From Candidatus Aramenus sulfurataquae (GTDB taxonomy: Archaea; Thermoproteota; Thermoprotei_A; Sulfolobales; Sulfolobaceae), in the NCBI GenBank assembly GCA_000565255.1, contig ASRH01000002.1, positions 186,001 through 250,000 of the forward strand: a stretch of 64,000 nt of DNA, written 5' to 3'. The notes under the pieces were generated by a model. It was not told the origin of the DNA, made no database searches, and saw only the letters and a list, made by a program, of their open reading frames with translations. The translations under genes and the position numbers were made by a program. Of the stretch, positions 26,198 to 36,204 are shown piece after piece (position 1 is the first letter of the stretch; every line of letters starts with the position of its first letter).

Positions 26198-28077
26198 GTA
26201 AAATGAAGAGGTTGGCCCTAATTTACTTGTTGTTCCTCTTCCTAGGGATCTTTTTATTTGTAACCCCAGCTAACTCGAGCTCTACAACCCCAGTACTGCA
26301 ACACCCGTTCATACCCACTAACGTTACTGTTAGCTCTACAGCGCCCTTCAAACAAGACCCGGTCTTCTACTCCTTCGAGGCTTACCACCTACAGTCCCCA
26401 AACGTGACCCCGGTGAAGGTGGTAATAGCAAAGGACTTGATCTTCAACGACACAGGGCTCAAGCCCTACTACCTCCACGTTTACGTACCTCCTGGGAACT
26501 ACTCCATGGAGATACTCAACGTCACGATTAAGGAGTTCAACGGGACGCAGTACGATAGACCGGTTTACGTGTTTGCGGACGGCGTCCCAATCTTCTGGGG
26601 CTCCACCCAAGAGATAAACAACTCAACAACTGAGGCAGACGTTACCGTGTTCGAGAACCTCCTAAGGGGAAACGTGACCTTCGAAGCGGTAATACAGAAC
26701 TACTACGACGTGAAGGTTAACATAACTGGCCTTTACGAGCTCAACATGACTCTCTACTTGTACCCAGGAGCACAGCCAAAAGGATTGCCAAACGCCTTCA
26801 TCCCGCTCTTCGTTAACGCTACTGTGCCTTACAACTACTCCTACGTGGTCTTAAGCCCCTTGGAGGACTCCTACACCTGCGCTGTAACTATTCCCAACGG
26901 TACATATAAGGTACAAGCGTTGATCTACGAGGAGGGAGGGGGACTTGACGAGTTTTGGTACACGAACGAGCCTGCAACGAGGAGTATACTAGTTTACTAC
27001 GACTCCCACTTGGCTGGCGTCGTCAACCCTTACGAGACCATATACACTGGAGGAATTGATCTACTCTACTGGAAACCGCTGACTTCTATAGACACGCTTT
27101 CCTTCCACAACCCCTACGTCATAGACTTAACGCCTATGTTGGCTTACGGCGAGGAAGCTAACATAACCGTTAGCGTCACCAACCTAGTGACAGCCCTCCA
27201 GCTCACCGGAACTCCAGACTACTTCTGGGACATAGCTGGAGTCCTAATGCTGTGGGTCAATAGCTCCAACCCCTTGGTGAACTCCACTGTTATCACGGAG
27301 TACCAGAGGTTCCTAGACAGCGGTCCCATATTTAACCAAGGTTTCTTGGGATTCTACTACCAAGAGGGAGGGAGCTACCTGTTAAACTACACTTCAATGC
27401 TTTACTTCAAGCACGGCTACGAGCTCGCCTCCACAGTTCAGGAAGGGAGGTTCTACGCTTATCAGACGTTCAACAACATATATGAGCTAGCCAACTTGTC
27501 AGAGACCTTCACAGAGTACGCGAAGGACTACGGCATGTACAACTACACTCTCGCAATCTCGGGCAGTTATCCCATATCCATGTACGTTGACTCCTTTGCG
27601 ACGCCAATAACGAGTCCCAGCGTCATACCGTATAACTTGAGTTTTGAGCAACTGGGGGAAATACATCTAGGGCTAAACTACTACTGCGCCTACTCCTTCA
27701 ACGGATACAACGTTAGCTCCAACATTGTGGAGAACTTGAAGGCTAAGGGAGGGTTTGGAGGGATAATGGAGATAATAAATAGGTATGGAGGTGCAGTTCT
27801 CGTGGTGCTGACGTTTAACAACGCGGTCACAATTAAGAACTTGAACTTCACGTACTTAGTAAACGGAAAGGGCTTTGACGAGCTCTTCTCCGCGGAGGGA
27901 ATACAGAACAGCACTGTCAACTTAAACGGCTACTACAAGTACGTGAGCGAGGAGTTCTCAAGCGTAGGTGACCCCAGCCCAACCCAGTTAGTGCCCTCGA
28001 CGTACGCGGTTTACCAGGAGATGTCACTGACTTTCTTCAGAGAAATGAGAGTCCTCTACGTCTTCGTCAAAGTATAA
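26194..28077 (+). CDS. Secreted PNGase A-like peptide amidase
   Basis: This 627-residue protein has a signal peptide (LALIYLLFLFLGIFLF) and no evident C-terminal anchor. Two regions look like peptide-N4-(N-acetyl-beta-glucosaminyl) asparagine amidase A: an N-terminal block (YVFADGVPIFWGSTQEI, then VTVFENLLRG) and the hallmark YKVQALIYEEGGGLDEFWYT. PNGase A removes N-glycans from glycopeptides at acid pH. The catalytic residues are not established for this branch. The start is GTG 26194 (ATGA-like overlap with the protease) or ATG 26203 three codons later. Cotranscription with the S53 protease suggests joint breakdown of glycoproteins. The 3' end overlaps the opposite-strand gene by 54 bp. Confidence 0.72.
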   Translation: MSKMKRLALIYLLFLFLGIFLFVTPANSSSTTPVLQHPFIPTNVTVSSTAPFKQDPVFYSFEAYHLQSPNVTPVKVVIAKDLIFNDTGLKPYYLHVYVPPGNYSMEILNVTIKEFNGTQYDRPVYVFADGVPIFWGSTQEINNSTTEADVTVFENLLRGNVTFEAVIQNYYDVKVNITGLYELNMTLYLYPGAQPKGLPNAFIPLFVNATVPYNYSYVVLSPLEDSYTCAVTIPNGTYKVQALIYEEGGGLDEFWYTNEPATRSILVYYDSHLAGVVNPYETIYTGGIDLLYWKPLTSIDTLSFHNPYVIDLTPMLAYGEEANITVSVTNLVTALQLTGTPDYFWDIAGVLMLWVNSSNPLVNSTVITEYQRFLDSGPIFNQGFLGFYYQEGGSYLLNYTSMLYFKHGYELASTVQEGRFYAYQTFNNIYELANLSETFTEYAKDYGMYNYTLAISGSYPISMYVDSFATPITSPSVIPYNLSFEQLGEIHLGLNYYCAYSFNGYNVSSNIVENLKAKGGFGGIMEIINRYGGAVLVVLTFNNAVTIKNLNFTYLVNGKGFDELFSAEGIQNSTVNLNGYYKYVSEEFSSVGDPSPTQLVPSTYAVYQEMSLTFFREMRVLYVFVKV

Positions 28078-28416
28078 GTTTTCTTCCTCTTCCTCCTCTT
28101 CCCTTTGACCTCCTCCCTTACCTTGTCCCTCGCTCTTCCCCTTTTTCTTCTGGTACTCCTTCCTTGACCTCTCCTCCAGATCAACGTACTGCTTTGTGGC
28201 CTCATTTAAGGCGTATCCTAGCCTGTGGTATAGGAGGGCTGCCTCCGATTGCGACAGCTGAAAGGCTACCCTGTTTTCCCCGTCATCGATCACGAGCAGG
28301 AACCTAGCCTCCTGTGGGAACCCCTTGTCGTTTACAATTGCGTCATCTATCAGTAGCTCAAGTGCCTTGGTCTTAGAGTCCTTGGTGAACCTAGGTATCC
28401 TAAGTATTCTTTTCAT
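28024..28416 (-). CDS. Conserved small protein with acidic tail, unknown function
   Basis: This 130-residue protein has a folded N-terminal ~80 residues (KALELLIDDAIVNDKGFP, FLLVIDDGENRVAFQLSQ), a basic stretch (RSRKEYQKKKGKSEG), a Gly-rich turn and a strongly acidic tail with a run of Glu residues and DEDVEDSHF. The charge-segregated end is reminiscent of nucleic-acid or chaperone partners. No family is recognised. The acidic tail is encoded antisense to the last 18 codons of the PNGase A-like gene. It is divergent from the PurM-like gene, 35 bp apart. Confidence 0.65.
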   Translation of the reverse strand: MKRILRIPRFTKDSKTKALELLIDDAIVNDKGFPQEARFLLVIDDGENRVAFQLSQSEAALLYHRLGYALNEATKQYVDLEERSRKEYQKKKGKSEGQGKGGGQREEEEEEENLYFDEDVEDSHFSEESQ

Positions 28417-28451
28417 GGATGGATTTTAAGCTCTTGAAGTAAAATGCTTTC

Positions 28452-29462
28452 ATGACTCTGGGCAAGATAGGGAGGGACGTGTTCGACAAGGTTATCTATC
28501 CCAACCTAGGTGCAGTGAGGAAAGAGGTAATAGTACCGCCAAAGAACGGCGTTGACGTGGGAGTCATTGACTTGGGGGACGAAAGGGTGCTGGTTACCAA
28601 GACCGACCCAGTGTTCATCGTCCCTCAGTACGGCTTTAGGAAGGCATCTTGGTTCGCAGTGCACATCCTAGCAAGCGACTTAATGACGTCTGGCATACCT
28701 CCTCAGTACGCTTTAATAGACCTAAACTTACCGCCTAGCATGACTGACGAGGAGTTCGAGGAGATGTGGAAGGGGATCTCAGACGCGTTGAAGGAGATCG
28801 GCGTAATGGTAGTTGGAGGACACACTGGAAGATACGAGGGGGTAAACTACCCAATGCTTGGGGGGTTCACAATGTTGGGTATAGGAGAGAAAGAAAGGCT
28901 TGCAAATCCCTCCAAGGTAAAGCCAGGGGACAAGGTCGTAGTCACGAAAGGGCCAGCAGTTGAGGCCACTGCCCTTCTAGTGAACACCTTTCCAGACTAC
29001 TTTAAGAAGAGGTTGCCCGCGGACGTGTTCCAGGAAGGGTTGGACATGTTCTGGAAGATGAGCTGTTGGAAGGACGGGTTAGTGGCCTCCAACGTTGGAG
29101 TTCACGCTATGCACGACGCAACTGAGGGAGGCCTCTGGAACGCCTTGGTTGAGGTGGCAGAGGCCTCAAACTTAAGGATAAGGGTGTACAAGGACAGGAT
29201 ACCCATGTATAGGGCAGTGAAGGAGGTAACTAAAATAGTGGGGATCGATCCATTCTCGTCCATAAGCGAGGGGACCATGGTCATAGTTACCGACAGGGGT
29301 GAGGAGGTCAAGGAAGCCCTAGCGAAGGAGGGCATTGAGGCAGAAGTAATAGGGATTGTGGAGGAAGGGGAGGCTGAGGTATTGGTAGACGGAAAGAGGA
29401 TAGAGAGGCCCAGCTACGACCCGTTCTGGGTTGCATTCAGCGAGCTCTCAAGCAGGACTTAA
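28452..29462 (+). CDS. AIR synthase-related (PurM/HypE-like) protein
   Basis: This 336-residue protein of the PurM/ThiL/SelD/HypE fold has an N-terminal ATP-binding half with [16 protein letters not shown] and [13 protein letters not shown], then a C-terminal half with [19 protein letters not shown], matching the AIRS_C pattern. Such enzymes use ATP to activate an amide or carboxylate. It lacks the C-terminal Cys motif of HypE (it ends FSELSSRT) and there are no hydrogenase genes nearby, so it is not HypE proper. It heads a run of same-strand genes including a GMP synthase subunit and nadC, but its own substrate is unknown. Confidence 0.75.
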   Translation: MTLGKIGRDVFDKVIYPNLGAVRKEVIVPPKNGVDVGVIDLGDERVLVTKTDPVFIVPQYGFRKASWFAVHILASDLMTSGIPPQYALIDLNLPPSMTDEEFEEMWKGISDALKEIGVMVVGGHTGRYEGVNYPMLGGFTMLGIGEKERLANPSKVKPGDKVVVTKGPAVEATALLVNTFPDYFKKRLPADVFQEGLDMFWKMSCWKDGLVASNVGVHAMHDATEGGLWNALVEVAEASNLRIRVYKDRIPMYRAVKEVTKIVGIDPFSSISEGTMVIVTDRGEEVKEALAKEGIEAEVIGIVEEGEAEVLVDGKRIERPSYDPFWVAFSELSSRT

Positions 29463-29498
29463 CTCACTTTGATAAACTTTCCCTCTTTAATAGTTGTT

Positions 29499-30155
29499 AT
29501 GAAGATCTCCACCCCAACTGGTCCTGTAGCCTACCCCTTGATTGCCTCAACTATGAAAAGAAAGGACTTCGAAATATTGTTTGACTCCAGGGACGGCGAC
29601 GTAGTGCTCGACAGCTCGGTATCTCTTGTACTCGATAATCTTAGGGTCCACTATTCCCTCATAAGCAGGATGTTAGTTTTCCACCCTAAGATAGGGAAGA
29701 GGATAGGGGTGTGGAAGATGGGGTCTGCTAGCGACGTGATTGCTAGGGCCGTTATGGCGACGAAGAGGATAAACGCCGAGATAGTATACGTAGAGCAACC
29801 CGACGAGGTCTTCAAGCTCCTGAGGGACGGAATAGTTGACTCGGCGTTAGTCACTAACGTAGTGGACGGGGAGGTAGTAGAGGACCTACTTCCCTTTTAC
29901 GTTCCGGGAACTTGTGGGGCACACGTAAGGCGCTTTGAGGAGGACTTCCTTTCAGTTTACCAAGAGGGGATAGACCTATTTAAGGAAGACCCAGAGGGCA
30001 CCTCAGTTTACGTGGCGGACAACCTGCCTGTGTTGAGGGCCTCTACTTTTATAGAGAGGCTCATGGGGAGGTCTGCCTTGAAGGTGGAGAAAGCGAAAGA
30101 TTACTCCCAGTTCGAGAGCGTAGTTAAGGAGGTCGCACAAAGTATTAAACCTTGA
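29499..30155 (+). CDS. DUF3834-like protein, periplasmic-binding-like fold
   Basis: This 218-residue protein contains [34 protein letters not shown] and [10 protein letters not shown], and resembles the Sulfolobales DUF3834 family, whose fold is related to NMT1/ThiY or MqnA-type ligand-binding proteins. It has no signal peptide, so it is probably cytoplasmic. Ligand and reaction are unknown. The frame is open back to TTG 29469, but ATG 29499 gives the natural N-terminus. It overlaps or abuts the next gene, so the whole 28.4-31.6 kb block may be one transcript. Confidence 0.6.
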   Translation: MKISTPTGPVAYPLIASTMKRKDFEILFDSRDGDVVLDSSVSLVLDNLRVHYSLISRMLVFHPKIGKRIGVWKMGSASDVIARAVMATKRINAEIVYVEQPDEVFKLLRDGIVDSALVTNVVDGEVVEDLLPFYVPGTCGAHVRRFEEDFLSVYQEGIDLFKEDPEGTSVYVADNLPVLRASTFIERLMGRSALKVEKAKDYSQFESVVKEVAQSIKP

Positions 30156-30157
30156 AA

Positions 30158-30739
30158 ATGGAAACTTTCCACGTGAAAGTAGCCTTAATATACTACGGTG
30201 GACAATACAACCACTTAATCCTAAAGAACTTGAGGTACTTGGGAGCGGAGGCAGTCTCTGTAGATCCCAACTCCACCTTGGAGCAGATGAGATACTACGA
30301 CTGCGTTGTCTTTAGCGGCGGCCCCTACTCTGTTGAGTCTGAGATATCCAAGATGGGAAACTCTCCTACCTTTGTGAGGGAGCTGACAGTGCCAATGTTG
30401 GGGATCTGCCTAGGCCATCAGCTCATCGCCTATGCTCTGGGAGGCAAGGTGGGGAAATCGCGGAGGCCTGAGTTTGGCCTCACCAGGATAGTGGTTAACG
30501 ACCACGACACCATACTCCAGAACATGCCCAAGGAGTTTAACGCGTGGGAGAGTCACAACGACGAGGTCATTGAACCAGCACCGGGCTTTAGGGTCTTAGC
30601 TTCAAGCGAAAACACCAAGGTACAAGCTACGGTTAACGAGCAGAGGGGAATCTTTACGGTCCAGTTCCACCCAGAGGTCAAACACACTGAGCAAGGCCTC
30701 GAGGTCTTTAAGAACTTCCTCAAGGTGTGCAAGGGGTGA
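30158..30739 (+). CDS. guaAA: GMP synthase, glutamine amidotransferase subunit A
   Basis: This class I glutamine amidotransferase belongs to the archaeal two-subunit GMP synthase and releases ammonia for the amination of XMP. Catalytic Cys in LGICLGHQL, and His/Glu in [13 protein letters not shown], are present, as is the N-terminal [13 protein letters not shown] typical of GuaAA. Three starts are possible: TTG 30152, ATG 30158 and GTG 30173. Relatives usually begin MKxxIIYxGGQ, which would favour GTG 30173 (~189 residues). The synthetase subunit (GuaAB) is not in the window. nadC follows with an overlapping start. Confidence 0.9.
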   Translation: METFHVKVALIYYGGQYNHLILKNLRYLGAEAVSVDPNSTLEQMRYYDCVVFSGGPYSVESEISKMGNSPTFVRELTVPMLGICLGHQLIAYALGGKVGKSRRPEFGLTRIVVNDHDTILQNMPKEFNAWESHNDEVIEPAPGFRVLASSENTKVQATVNEQRGIFTVQFHPEVKHTEQGLEVFKNFLKVCKG

Positions 30740-31563
30740 TAAAGCAACTCTTCGTGGAGAGGCTTCTGGACTTCCTAAAGGAGGACGCATACCCTGAGGA
30801 CGTTACCAGCAGGATAGTTTCTGGGATAAACGCTAGAGGTATTGCGTTCTCCAAGGACTCTGGTGTGTTGTCTGGCAATTACTTTTTAGTACCCTTCCTC
30901 GACTACTTGGGATTCAAGGTGGAACAGTACAAAAGGGACGGAGAGAGCGTCTCCTACAAGGACGTGCTCTTGGTGTTCCAGGGGAAGGCAGATGAGCTGT
31001 TGTCTGTGGAGAGGTTAACGTTGAACTTGTTGGGAAAGCTCTCCGGGATAACTACAGCCACAGCCACCATGGTGAGGTTAGCTAGGGAGGTGAACCCAAG
31101 CGTCAAGATTGCTGGCACTAGGAAAACGACCCCGGGACTGAGGCTTTTCGAGAAGTACGCCATAGAAGTGGGAGGAGGAGACCCGCACAGGTTTAACCTA
31201 GCAGACGCCGTGTTAATCAAGGACAACCACCTCGCCCTCCTGGGGAGCATAGAGGAGGCGGTAAGGAGGGCCAAGGCCATAAGCTTCACCAAGAAGGTGG
31301 AAGTAGAGGTCTCCAGTTACGAGGACGCCCTTAGAGCTTACAAGGCAGGGGCAGACGCAATACTTGTGGACAACTTAAAGCCTGACGAGATAGTGCCAAT
31401 AGTGAACGAACTGAAGGGAAAGCTAATAATTGAGGCGTCCGGGAGGATAACTCCCGAAAACGTCAAGGACTACGCGAGGACTGGGGTAGACGTAATCTCC
31501 AGCGGTTACATAACGCACTCCGCTAGGTCACTGGACTTCTCCATGGACGTGGAGAGGGCCTAA
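30727..31563 (+). CDS. nadC: Nicotinate-nucleotide pyrophosphorylase (quinolinate phosphoribosyltransferase)
   Basis: This 278-residue type II phosphoribosyltransferase converts quinolinate and PRPP to nicotinate mononucleotide in NAD synthesis. Diagnostic motifs are [38 protein letters not shown] and [13 protein letters not shown] (usually EASGGI). Length and order match the family. Start codons GTG 30727 or GTG 30736 both overlap the end of guaAA. nadA and nadB are not adjacent in this window. Confidence 0.92.
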   Translation: MQGVIKQLFVERLLDFLKEDAYPEDVTSRIVSGINARGIAFSKDSGVLSGNYFLVPFLDYLGFKVEQYKRDGESVSYKDVLLVFQGKADELLSVERLTLNLLGKLSGITTATATMVRLAREVNPSVKIAGTRKTTPGLRLFEKYAIEVGGGDPHRFNLADAVLIKDNHLALLGSIEEAVRRAKAISFTKKVEVEVSSYEDALRAYKAGADAILVDNLKPDEIVPIVNELKGKLIIEASGRITPENVKDYARTGVDVISSGYITHSARSLDFSMDVERA

Positions 31564-31778
31564 GAACAGTTTGTCCCTACGCTATGCTCAAAGCCGTGTG
31601 AAGTACTTAGCCCTTCAATCTTGAGGTAGCCCCTTAGAAGTCCAACGGCGTTGAACTTGCCTAGATAGTCGTCTAAAGTCTTTTCCCACCATTGAATCAA
31701 CCCCGCCAGTCGGCAACCGCCTTTGCCGAGTTGACTAAAGTTATTGTGCGTTAAGGAAAGCCCTTTTCGTAAACGCAT
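31560..31778 (-). CDS. Doubtful short ORF, perhaps a remnant
   Basis: This 72-codon frame fills most of the nadC-tenA gap. Part of it ([20 protein letters not shown]) looks protein-like, but no family is recognised and there is no clear promoter. It may be a decayed gene or chance. The first codons overlap the tenA promoter region. Confidence 0.2.
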   Translation of the reverse strand: MRLRKGLSLTHNNFSQLGKGGCRLAGLIQWWEKTLDDYLGKFNAVGLLRGYLKIEGLSTSHGFEHSVGTNCS

Positions 31779-31804
31779 TTAACCCCCAGAGGAGATTAAG
31801 GCTC

Positions 31805-32446
31805 ATGCTAACAGAAGAGATGTGGAACTCGATCTCGGACGTATACTCAGCAATAATGTCCCATCCCTTTCTAAGGGAGCTCGTGGAAGGTACATTACAA
31901 GAGGAGAAGTTCAAGTACTATATTGCCCAAGACTACCTCTACCTCAAGGAGTTCAGCAGGGCGCTCTCCGTGCTATCAGCGAAGGCCCCAGAGGACCAAG
32001 GAGCTGTCTTTGCGGAGCACGTGACTCACGTCATGAACGTGGAGAGGGAACTACACCAGTACTTCATCTCTAAGTTGGACATCAAGACTGTGCCTCCCTC
32101 ACCTACAAATCTGCTCTACACCTCCTTCCTCCTATCCACTGTGTACTCGAGGCCTTACCACGAGGGGGTCTCTGCTGTTTTGCCTTGCTACTGGATATAT
32201 ATGGAGGTAGGGAAGGAGCTAAAGAAGCGGGGCTCGCCAAAGGAGGAGTACCAGAGGTGGATAGACACGTACGGCGGGGAGGAGTATGAGAGGGGAGTTA
32301 GGCAGGTCCTAGAGATAGCGAACTCCTTTAAGCTCGCGGATGAAGAGAAAAAGGAGGCAATAAAGAAGTTTAGGCTTGCCTCTATAATGGAGTACATGTT
32401 CTGGGACTCTGCTTACAAGCTGGAGGGCTTTCCATTTTCCATTTAA
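31805..32446 (+). CDS. tenA: TenA-family aminopyrimidine aminohydrolase (Cys type)
   Basis: This 213-residue all-helical protein has the TenA pattern: [19 protein letters not shown] (Asp43 binds the pyrimidine amine), [13 protein letters not shown] with nucleophile Cys128, [11 protein letters not shown], and a C-terminal [16 protein letters not shown]. TenA enzymes hydrolyse aminopyrimidines from thiamine breakdown to HMP. Presence of Cys128 places it in the TenA_C rather than TenA_E group. A gAGGAGATTaag ribosome site precedes the ATG. Its neighbour beyond the aminotransferase is an ECF vitamin transporter, consistent with thiamine-precursor salvage. Confidence 0.88.
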   Translation: MLTEEMWNSISDVYSAIMSHPFLRELVEGTLQEEKFKYYIAQDYLYLKEFSRALSVLSAKAPEDQGAVFAEHVTHVMNVERELHQYFISKLDIKTVPPSPTNLLYTSFLLSTVYSRPYHEGVSAVLPCYWIYMEVGKELKKRGSPKEEYQRWIDTYGGEEYERGVRQVLEIANSFKLADEEKKEAIKKFRLASIMEYMFWDSAYKLEGFPFSI

Positions 32447-32449
32447 TAT

Positions 32450-33595
32450 TTAAGCCAGCTGTAGCTGGGTAGCCTTTAATCCTTCTCCCAGTTTCACAGG
32501 TTCGCCTAGCTTGTACAACACCCTCTCCAGTGTAGCTATTGTAGCTATGGCGTCGTTCTCGTTAACCCACCCCATGTGCCCTATCCTGAAGTACTTCCCA
32601 GCCAACGCGGGGTGCACTCCAGGGGCAAGCTCTATGCCGCTGTTGTTCATTTCCTGGAGAACTTGGGCAGGGTTTACCTTCTTAACAAGGACCCCGGTCA
32701 CGGTGTTGCTGTAAGCCTCTGGTCTCTTGGCCACTATAGAGAGGCCCATCCCCTCTATTCCCGCCCTTATGGCTTGGGATATCCTCGCGTGCCTCTTGAC
32801 CCTGTTCTCTAAGCCCTCCTTTTCAATGAGCTGGAAGGACTTGGCCAACATTAAGATTAAGTGGACTGGAGGAGTTGCGAAGTAAGATCCCTTGCCCTCC
32901 TCCATTGACCTCATCACGGGTAGCCAGTTCTTCAAGTTCAAGTAGTAACCAGCCACAGAGTCGTCGCTCAGCCTATTTACCGCGTTTTCCGAGAGCATTA
33001 ACAAGCCAGCTCCCGGTGGAGTACCAAGGGCCTTTTGGCTCGCTGTTAAGAAGACGTCTATGTTCTCTAGCTTAGTTTCCTCTGCGGAGACGCTGGATAC
33101 GCCGTCTACTACGATTAAGTCCACTAAACTCCTCACCCTTTTGGCAACCTCATATATTGGCTCCCTTATTCCAGTGCTCGTTTCCACGTGGGTCATAGTC
33201 ACGGCAGTGTACTTCTCCCTCTTAAGCTCCTCCTCTATTATGTCAGGGCTGACGTAGTCGCCTGGCTCAGCCCTTAATACCTTCACTGTCACGGGGTACC
33301 TAGAGAGGATTGCCTCCCACCTGTCGCCGAAGACCCCGTTTGACACCACGAGGACCTTGTCCCCCTTCCTCAGAAGGGAAGTGACGCTCTCCATGGCAGA
33401 AGTCCCTCCTCCTGGGATTATGAAAGGCTGGTCGTTGGGTTTAGCGTTGAACAATCTCCTCATTGCCTTGAGCGAGTACTGAAAAGCTTCCACGAACTCC
33501 CTTGAGGTGAAGCCCACGTCTCCCCTAAGTCCCTCCTTGAGGACGTCAACGTCTATGGTGACGGGGCCCACGTGCATGAGTATTTTTCTCGTCAT
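32450..33595 (-). CDS. Class V aminotransferase (alanine-glyoxylate / serine-pyruvate type)
   Basis: This 381-residue PLP enzyme of the AGT/SPT branch begins [13 protein letters not shown] and has [12 protein letters not shown] for cofactor phosphate, [12 protein letters not shown] with the Asp that pairs with the pyridine N, and the Schiff-base Lys in [12 protein letters not shown]. It transfers amino groups from alanine or serine to glyoxylate or another oxoacid. It lies 33 bp after the ECF T-component gene on the same strand and may be cotranscribed, although no functional link is evident. Its end abuts tenA (4-bp gap). Confidence 0.9.
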   Translation of the reverse strand: MTRKILMHVGPVTIDVDVLKEGLRGDVGFTSREFVEAFQYSLKAMRRLFNAKPNDQPFIIPGGGTSAMESVTSLLRKGDKVLVVSNGVFGDRWEAILSRYPVTVKVLRAEPGDYVSPDIIEEELKREKYTAVTMTHVETSTGIREPIYEVAKRVRSLVDLIVVDGVSSVSAEETKLENIDVFLTASQKALGTPPGAGLLMLSENAVNRLSDDSVAGYYLNLKNWLPVMRSMEEGKGSYFATPPVHLILMLAKSFQLIEKEGLENRVKRHARISQAIRAGIEGMGLSIVAKRPEAYSNTVTGVLVKKVNPAQVLQEMNNSGIELAPGVHPALAGKYFRIGHMGWVNENDAIATIATLERVLYKLGEPVKLGEGLKATQLQLA

Positions 33596-33628
33596 AGGGT
33601 AGAATTGTGTTCAAGGATTAAAAATAGT

Positions 33629-34627
33629 TCAGTATCCTACGTAAGGTATGCCTCTACCGTAGCCAAAGGCTAGGAGTAGTGCCACGGTCACGAAAAGCAC
33701 AACGATCAGTCCCCACGCCACGTAGTCAGCCTTGGTGTACTTCACCTCCTTCATGTAAGTCCTCCTAGGAGTGGAGTTAAAGGCCCTAGTGTCCGCAGCT
33801 ATGGCTGTGTACTTGGCTCCTTTCATGAGGAATATCAAAGTGGGCACTAGTCCGTATAGGCCAGCTATTAACACGTAGAAAGGCCTCAGAAAAGAAGGTT
33901 TCCCGTAACCAAGCCCCCTCATGAGCTGTAGCTTAACTACAGTATCTAGGGTATCGAATATTCTAGGAACCGTCCTCATGGCAACGGTCAAGGCGAAGAT
34001 GAAGGGAAGGGGGAACTTTACCTTAGCCAAGTACCTCATTAAATCGGAGGGAGTTGTGGTTAGTATCAATAGGAGGCCGGCTAGCATCGGGGCCGTAAAC
34101 CGGAAGGTTATTTGGAAGCCGTAGTAAAGGGCTTGGAGAGTCAAGTAGGGCTCGTACCCTGCAAAGCTAAAGTAACTTGGCCACACCCATATCACGTTGA
34201 GCGTATTGGTGTTAAATGCCATTTGAAGGACGCTATAGGGGGTGTAAAAGGCGAACCCCGTAGAGACTCCGAGGATTGAGGAAAGCAAGAGGTAGGAGAC
34301 GTATAGGACTTTCCTCTTGGCCTCGTTCAAGGTAAAGAAGAGGGACCAGAACACCAAGGTTAGAATTGCCCCAAACCACCAGATAGTTAGGGAAACAGCC
34401 ACCGTTGTGCTTATTACGATGATCAGCTTGGTTAGTGGGCTTAGCTTGTATAGGATGCCTTCCCCACTTTCGAACCTAGTAATGTGTAGAAACCCCCTTA
34501 TTCCCACGAAGGCTAAGATTATCACAATGGGCCCGGTGGCCCCAAAGAGGAAAATGAACCAGCTTATCGCCAACTCCACTAAGGGAGGCAAGTTTGGCTG
34601 TTGGAAGACGAAGTTCACTTTCACCAC
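33629..34627 (-). CDS. ecfT: ECF transporter T component (EcfT/CbiQ family)
   Basis: This 332-residue membrane protein has about six helices with the coupling region typical of EcfT: LMRGLGYGKP and the late AADTRAFN, which correspond to the paired Ala-Arg-Gly-like coupling motifs that contact the ATPases. It links the vitamin-binding S component to the ATPase pair. Its start overlaps the end of the fused ATPase gene by 7 bp. An N-terminal extra helix (PLVELAISWFIFLFG) precedes the CbiQ core. Confidence 0.88.
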   Translation of the reverse strand: MVKVNFVFQQPNLPPLVELAISWFIFLFGATGPIVIILAFVGIRGFLHITRFESGEGILYKLSPLTKLIIVISTTVAVSLTIWWFGAILTLVFWSLFFTLNEAKRKVLYVSYLLLSSILGVSTGFAFYTPYSVLQMAFNTNTLNVIWVWPSYFSFAGYEPYLTLQALYYGFQITFRFTAPMLAGLLLILTTTPSDLMRYLAKVKFPLPFIFALTVAMRTVPRIFDTLDTVVKLQLMRGLGYGKPSFLRPFYVLIAGLYGLVPTLIFLMKGAKYTAIAADTRAFNSTPRRTYMKEVKYTKADYVAWGLIVVLFVTVALLLAFGYGRGIPYVGY

Positions 34628-36198
34628 CTCAACAGGAAGTCCGAGGGGGGCTCAACGCCGTATTTGTGGGATACCTTGAAGACGTCCTCTGGTTTGCCGT
34701 TGGCTACAACCTTACCCTCGCTCATGACCACTATCCTGTCCGCAAACTCGTAGGCGAACCTTGAGTCGTGAGTCACCACAACTATTGAGTACCCCTTGTC
34801 TGTCAATTCCCTTAGCTCCTTCCCTAGCGTCATCCTGTTGTAGAAGTCCTGCCCAGAGGTAGGCTCGTCCATGAAGAGTACCTTAACCCCTGAGGCGAGG
34901 ACTGACGCCATGGCAACCCTTCTTCTCTGTCCCATGCTTAGCAACATTGGATCCTGCTTTCTGTATTCCTCAAGCCCGAACTCCCTCAAGTACCTCTCCA
35001 CCACCTGCTTGAACCCCTTCACTCCCCTCTTCTTTAAGGAGAACGCTATCTCGTCCTCAACCTTGGTTGTCACTAGGATCAGATCAAAGGACTGGGGAAG
35101 GTATATGAAGTACTTCCCTCTGTACCATATTGGCCTCCTTATCAGCTCCTCTCCCTCAAATACTATTGAGCCAGTAACCTTTAGTTCGTCTCCGGTAAGC
35201 CCTGCTATTGCCTTTAGGAGCGTTGTTTTCCCTGCTCCGTTCCTACCCATTAAAGCTACTAGCTCCCCCCTCTTGACCTCTATGGAGGCGTCCACCAACT
35301 CCCTGTCCTTTGCGGTCACTTTTATGCTTGCAGACATTATGGGAGGGTCTGCGATCTCCTTCCTCTTAGGGGTCTCTAGGGCAATCTTCCCCTCCTTTAT
35401 TCCCTTCTTCACAGCCTCGAAGTCCGGCCTCGGAAGCTTTAGCTTCCTAGAGAGGACAAAGTAAGACGGGACCTCTACCCCAGCCTCCACCAGCGTCTCC
35501 ACGCCTTCTATTATTTCCTCCTTCCTCAAGTCTAGGGCAATCCTCCCCTTGTCTATCAAGATTACCCTGTCCACGAAGGGGAGGACTCTCTCAACCTTGT
35601 GCTCCACCACTATCATAGTCTTCTTTCCCTTTAGTTCCCTCAAGGTAGCAAAGACGCTGTTAGTTCCCTCAGGGTCTATGTTCGACGTGGGCTCGTCTAG
35701 GATCAGGACCTTGGGCCTCATGGCTAGGACTGACGCTAGTACCGTCCTCTGTAGCTCTCCTCCAGACAGATTAGTGGTTTCCCTCTTAGCTAAGTGCTCT
35801 ATCCCAGCTATTCTCAGAGCCTCTGACACTCTCTCCTTTACCTCCTCTGGGGGGAGGCCAAGGTTCTCGGGACCAAAGGCCACCTCTTCCTCCACTAAGT
35901 AATTGACCACTTGACTTTCCGGGTCCTGCAGGACTGTCCCCACTACCGTAGATAGCTTAGACATGGGAGTCTCCTTTACCTTGTTGCCCATTACGACTAC
36001 TTCTCCCCTGAGCTCCCCGGAGATCATGTGGGGGATGACGCCGTTTATGCAGTTAACTAACGTTGACTTCCCAGAGCCAGATTTCCCAACCACGAGGACG
36101 GACTCGCCCTCCTCTATGTACAGCTCGTCCACTGTTATTGAGGGCTTAGAGGAGCCTAAGTAAGAAAAAGAGAGTCCCTTTATCTCCACGGCGTACAT
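34621..36198 (-). CDS. ecfA: ECF transporter fused double ATPase (EcfA-A')
   Basis: This 525-residue protein is two ABC ATPase domains in one chain. Domain 1 (~1-235) has Walker A GKSGSGKST, Q-loop LQDPESQ, signature NLSGGELQR and Walker B VLILDEPTSN. Domain 2 (~290-525) has GRNGAGKTT, YLPQSFD, the degenerate signature LSMGQRRR and VLFMDEPTSG. The first Q-loop (QDPESQ) is typical of energy-coupling-factor ATPases, and this fusion is like YkoD. It lies 6 bp after the S-component gene and overlaps ecfT, forming a three-gene S-AA'-T operon. Confidence 0.93.
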   Translation of the reverse strand: MYAVEIKGLSFSYLGSSKPSITVDELYIEEGESVLVVGKSGSGKSTLVNCINGVIPHMISGELRGEVVVMGNKVKETPMSKLSTVVGTVLQDPESQVVNYLVEEEVAFGPENLGLPPEEVKERVSEALRIAGIEHLAKRETTNLSGGELQRTVLASVLAMRPKVLILDEPTSNIDPEGTNSVFATLRELKGKKTMIVVEHKVERVLPFVDRVILIDKGRIALDLRKEEIIEGVETLVEAGVEVPSYFVLSRKLKLPRPDFEAVKKGIKEGKIALETPKRKEIADPPIMSASIKVTAKDRELVDASIEVKRGELVALMGRNGAGKTTLLKAIAGLTGDELKVTGSIVFEGEELIRRPIWYRGKYFIYLPQSFDLILVTTKVEDEIAFSLKKRGVKGFKQVVERYLREFGLEEYRKQDPMLLSMGQRRRVAMASVLASGVKVLFMDEPTSGQDFYNRMTLGKELRELTDKGYSIVVVTHDSRFAYEFADRIVVMSEGKVVANGKPEDVFKVSHKYGVEPPSDFLLRW

Positions 36199-36204
36199 AA
36201 TATT

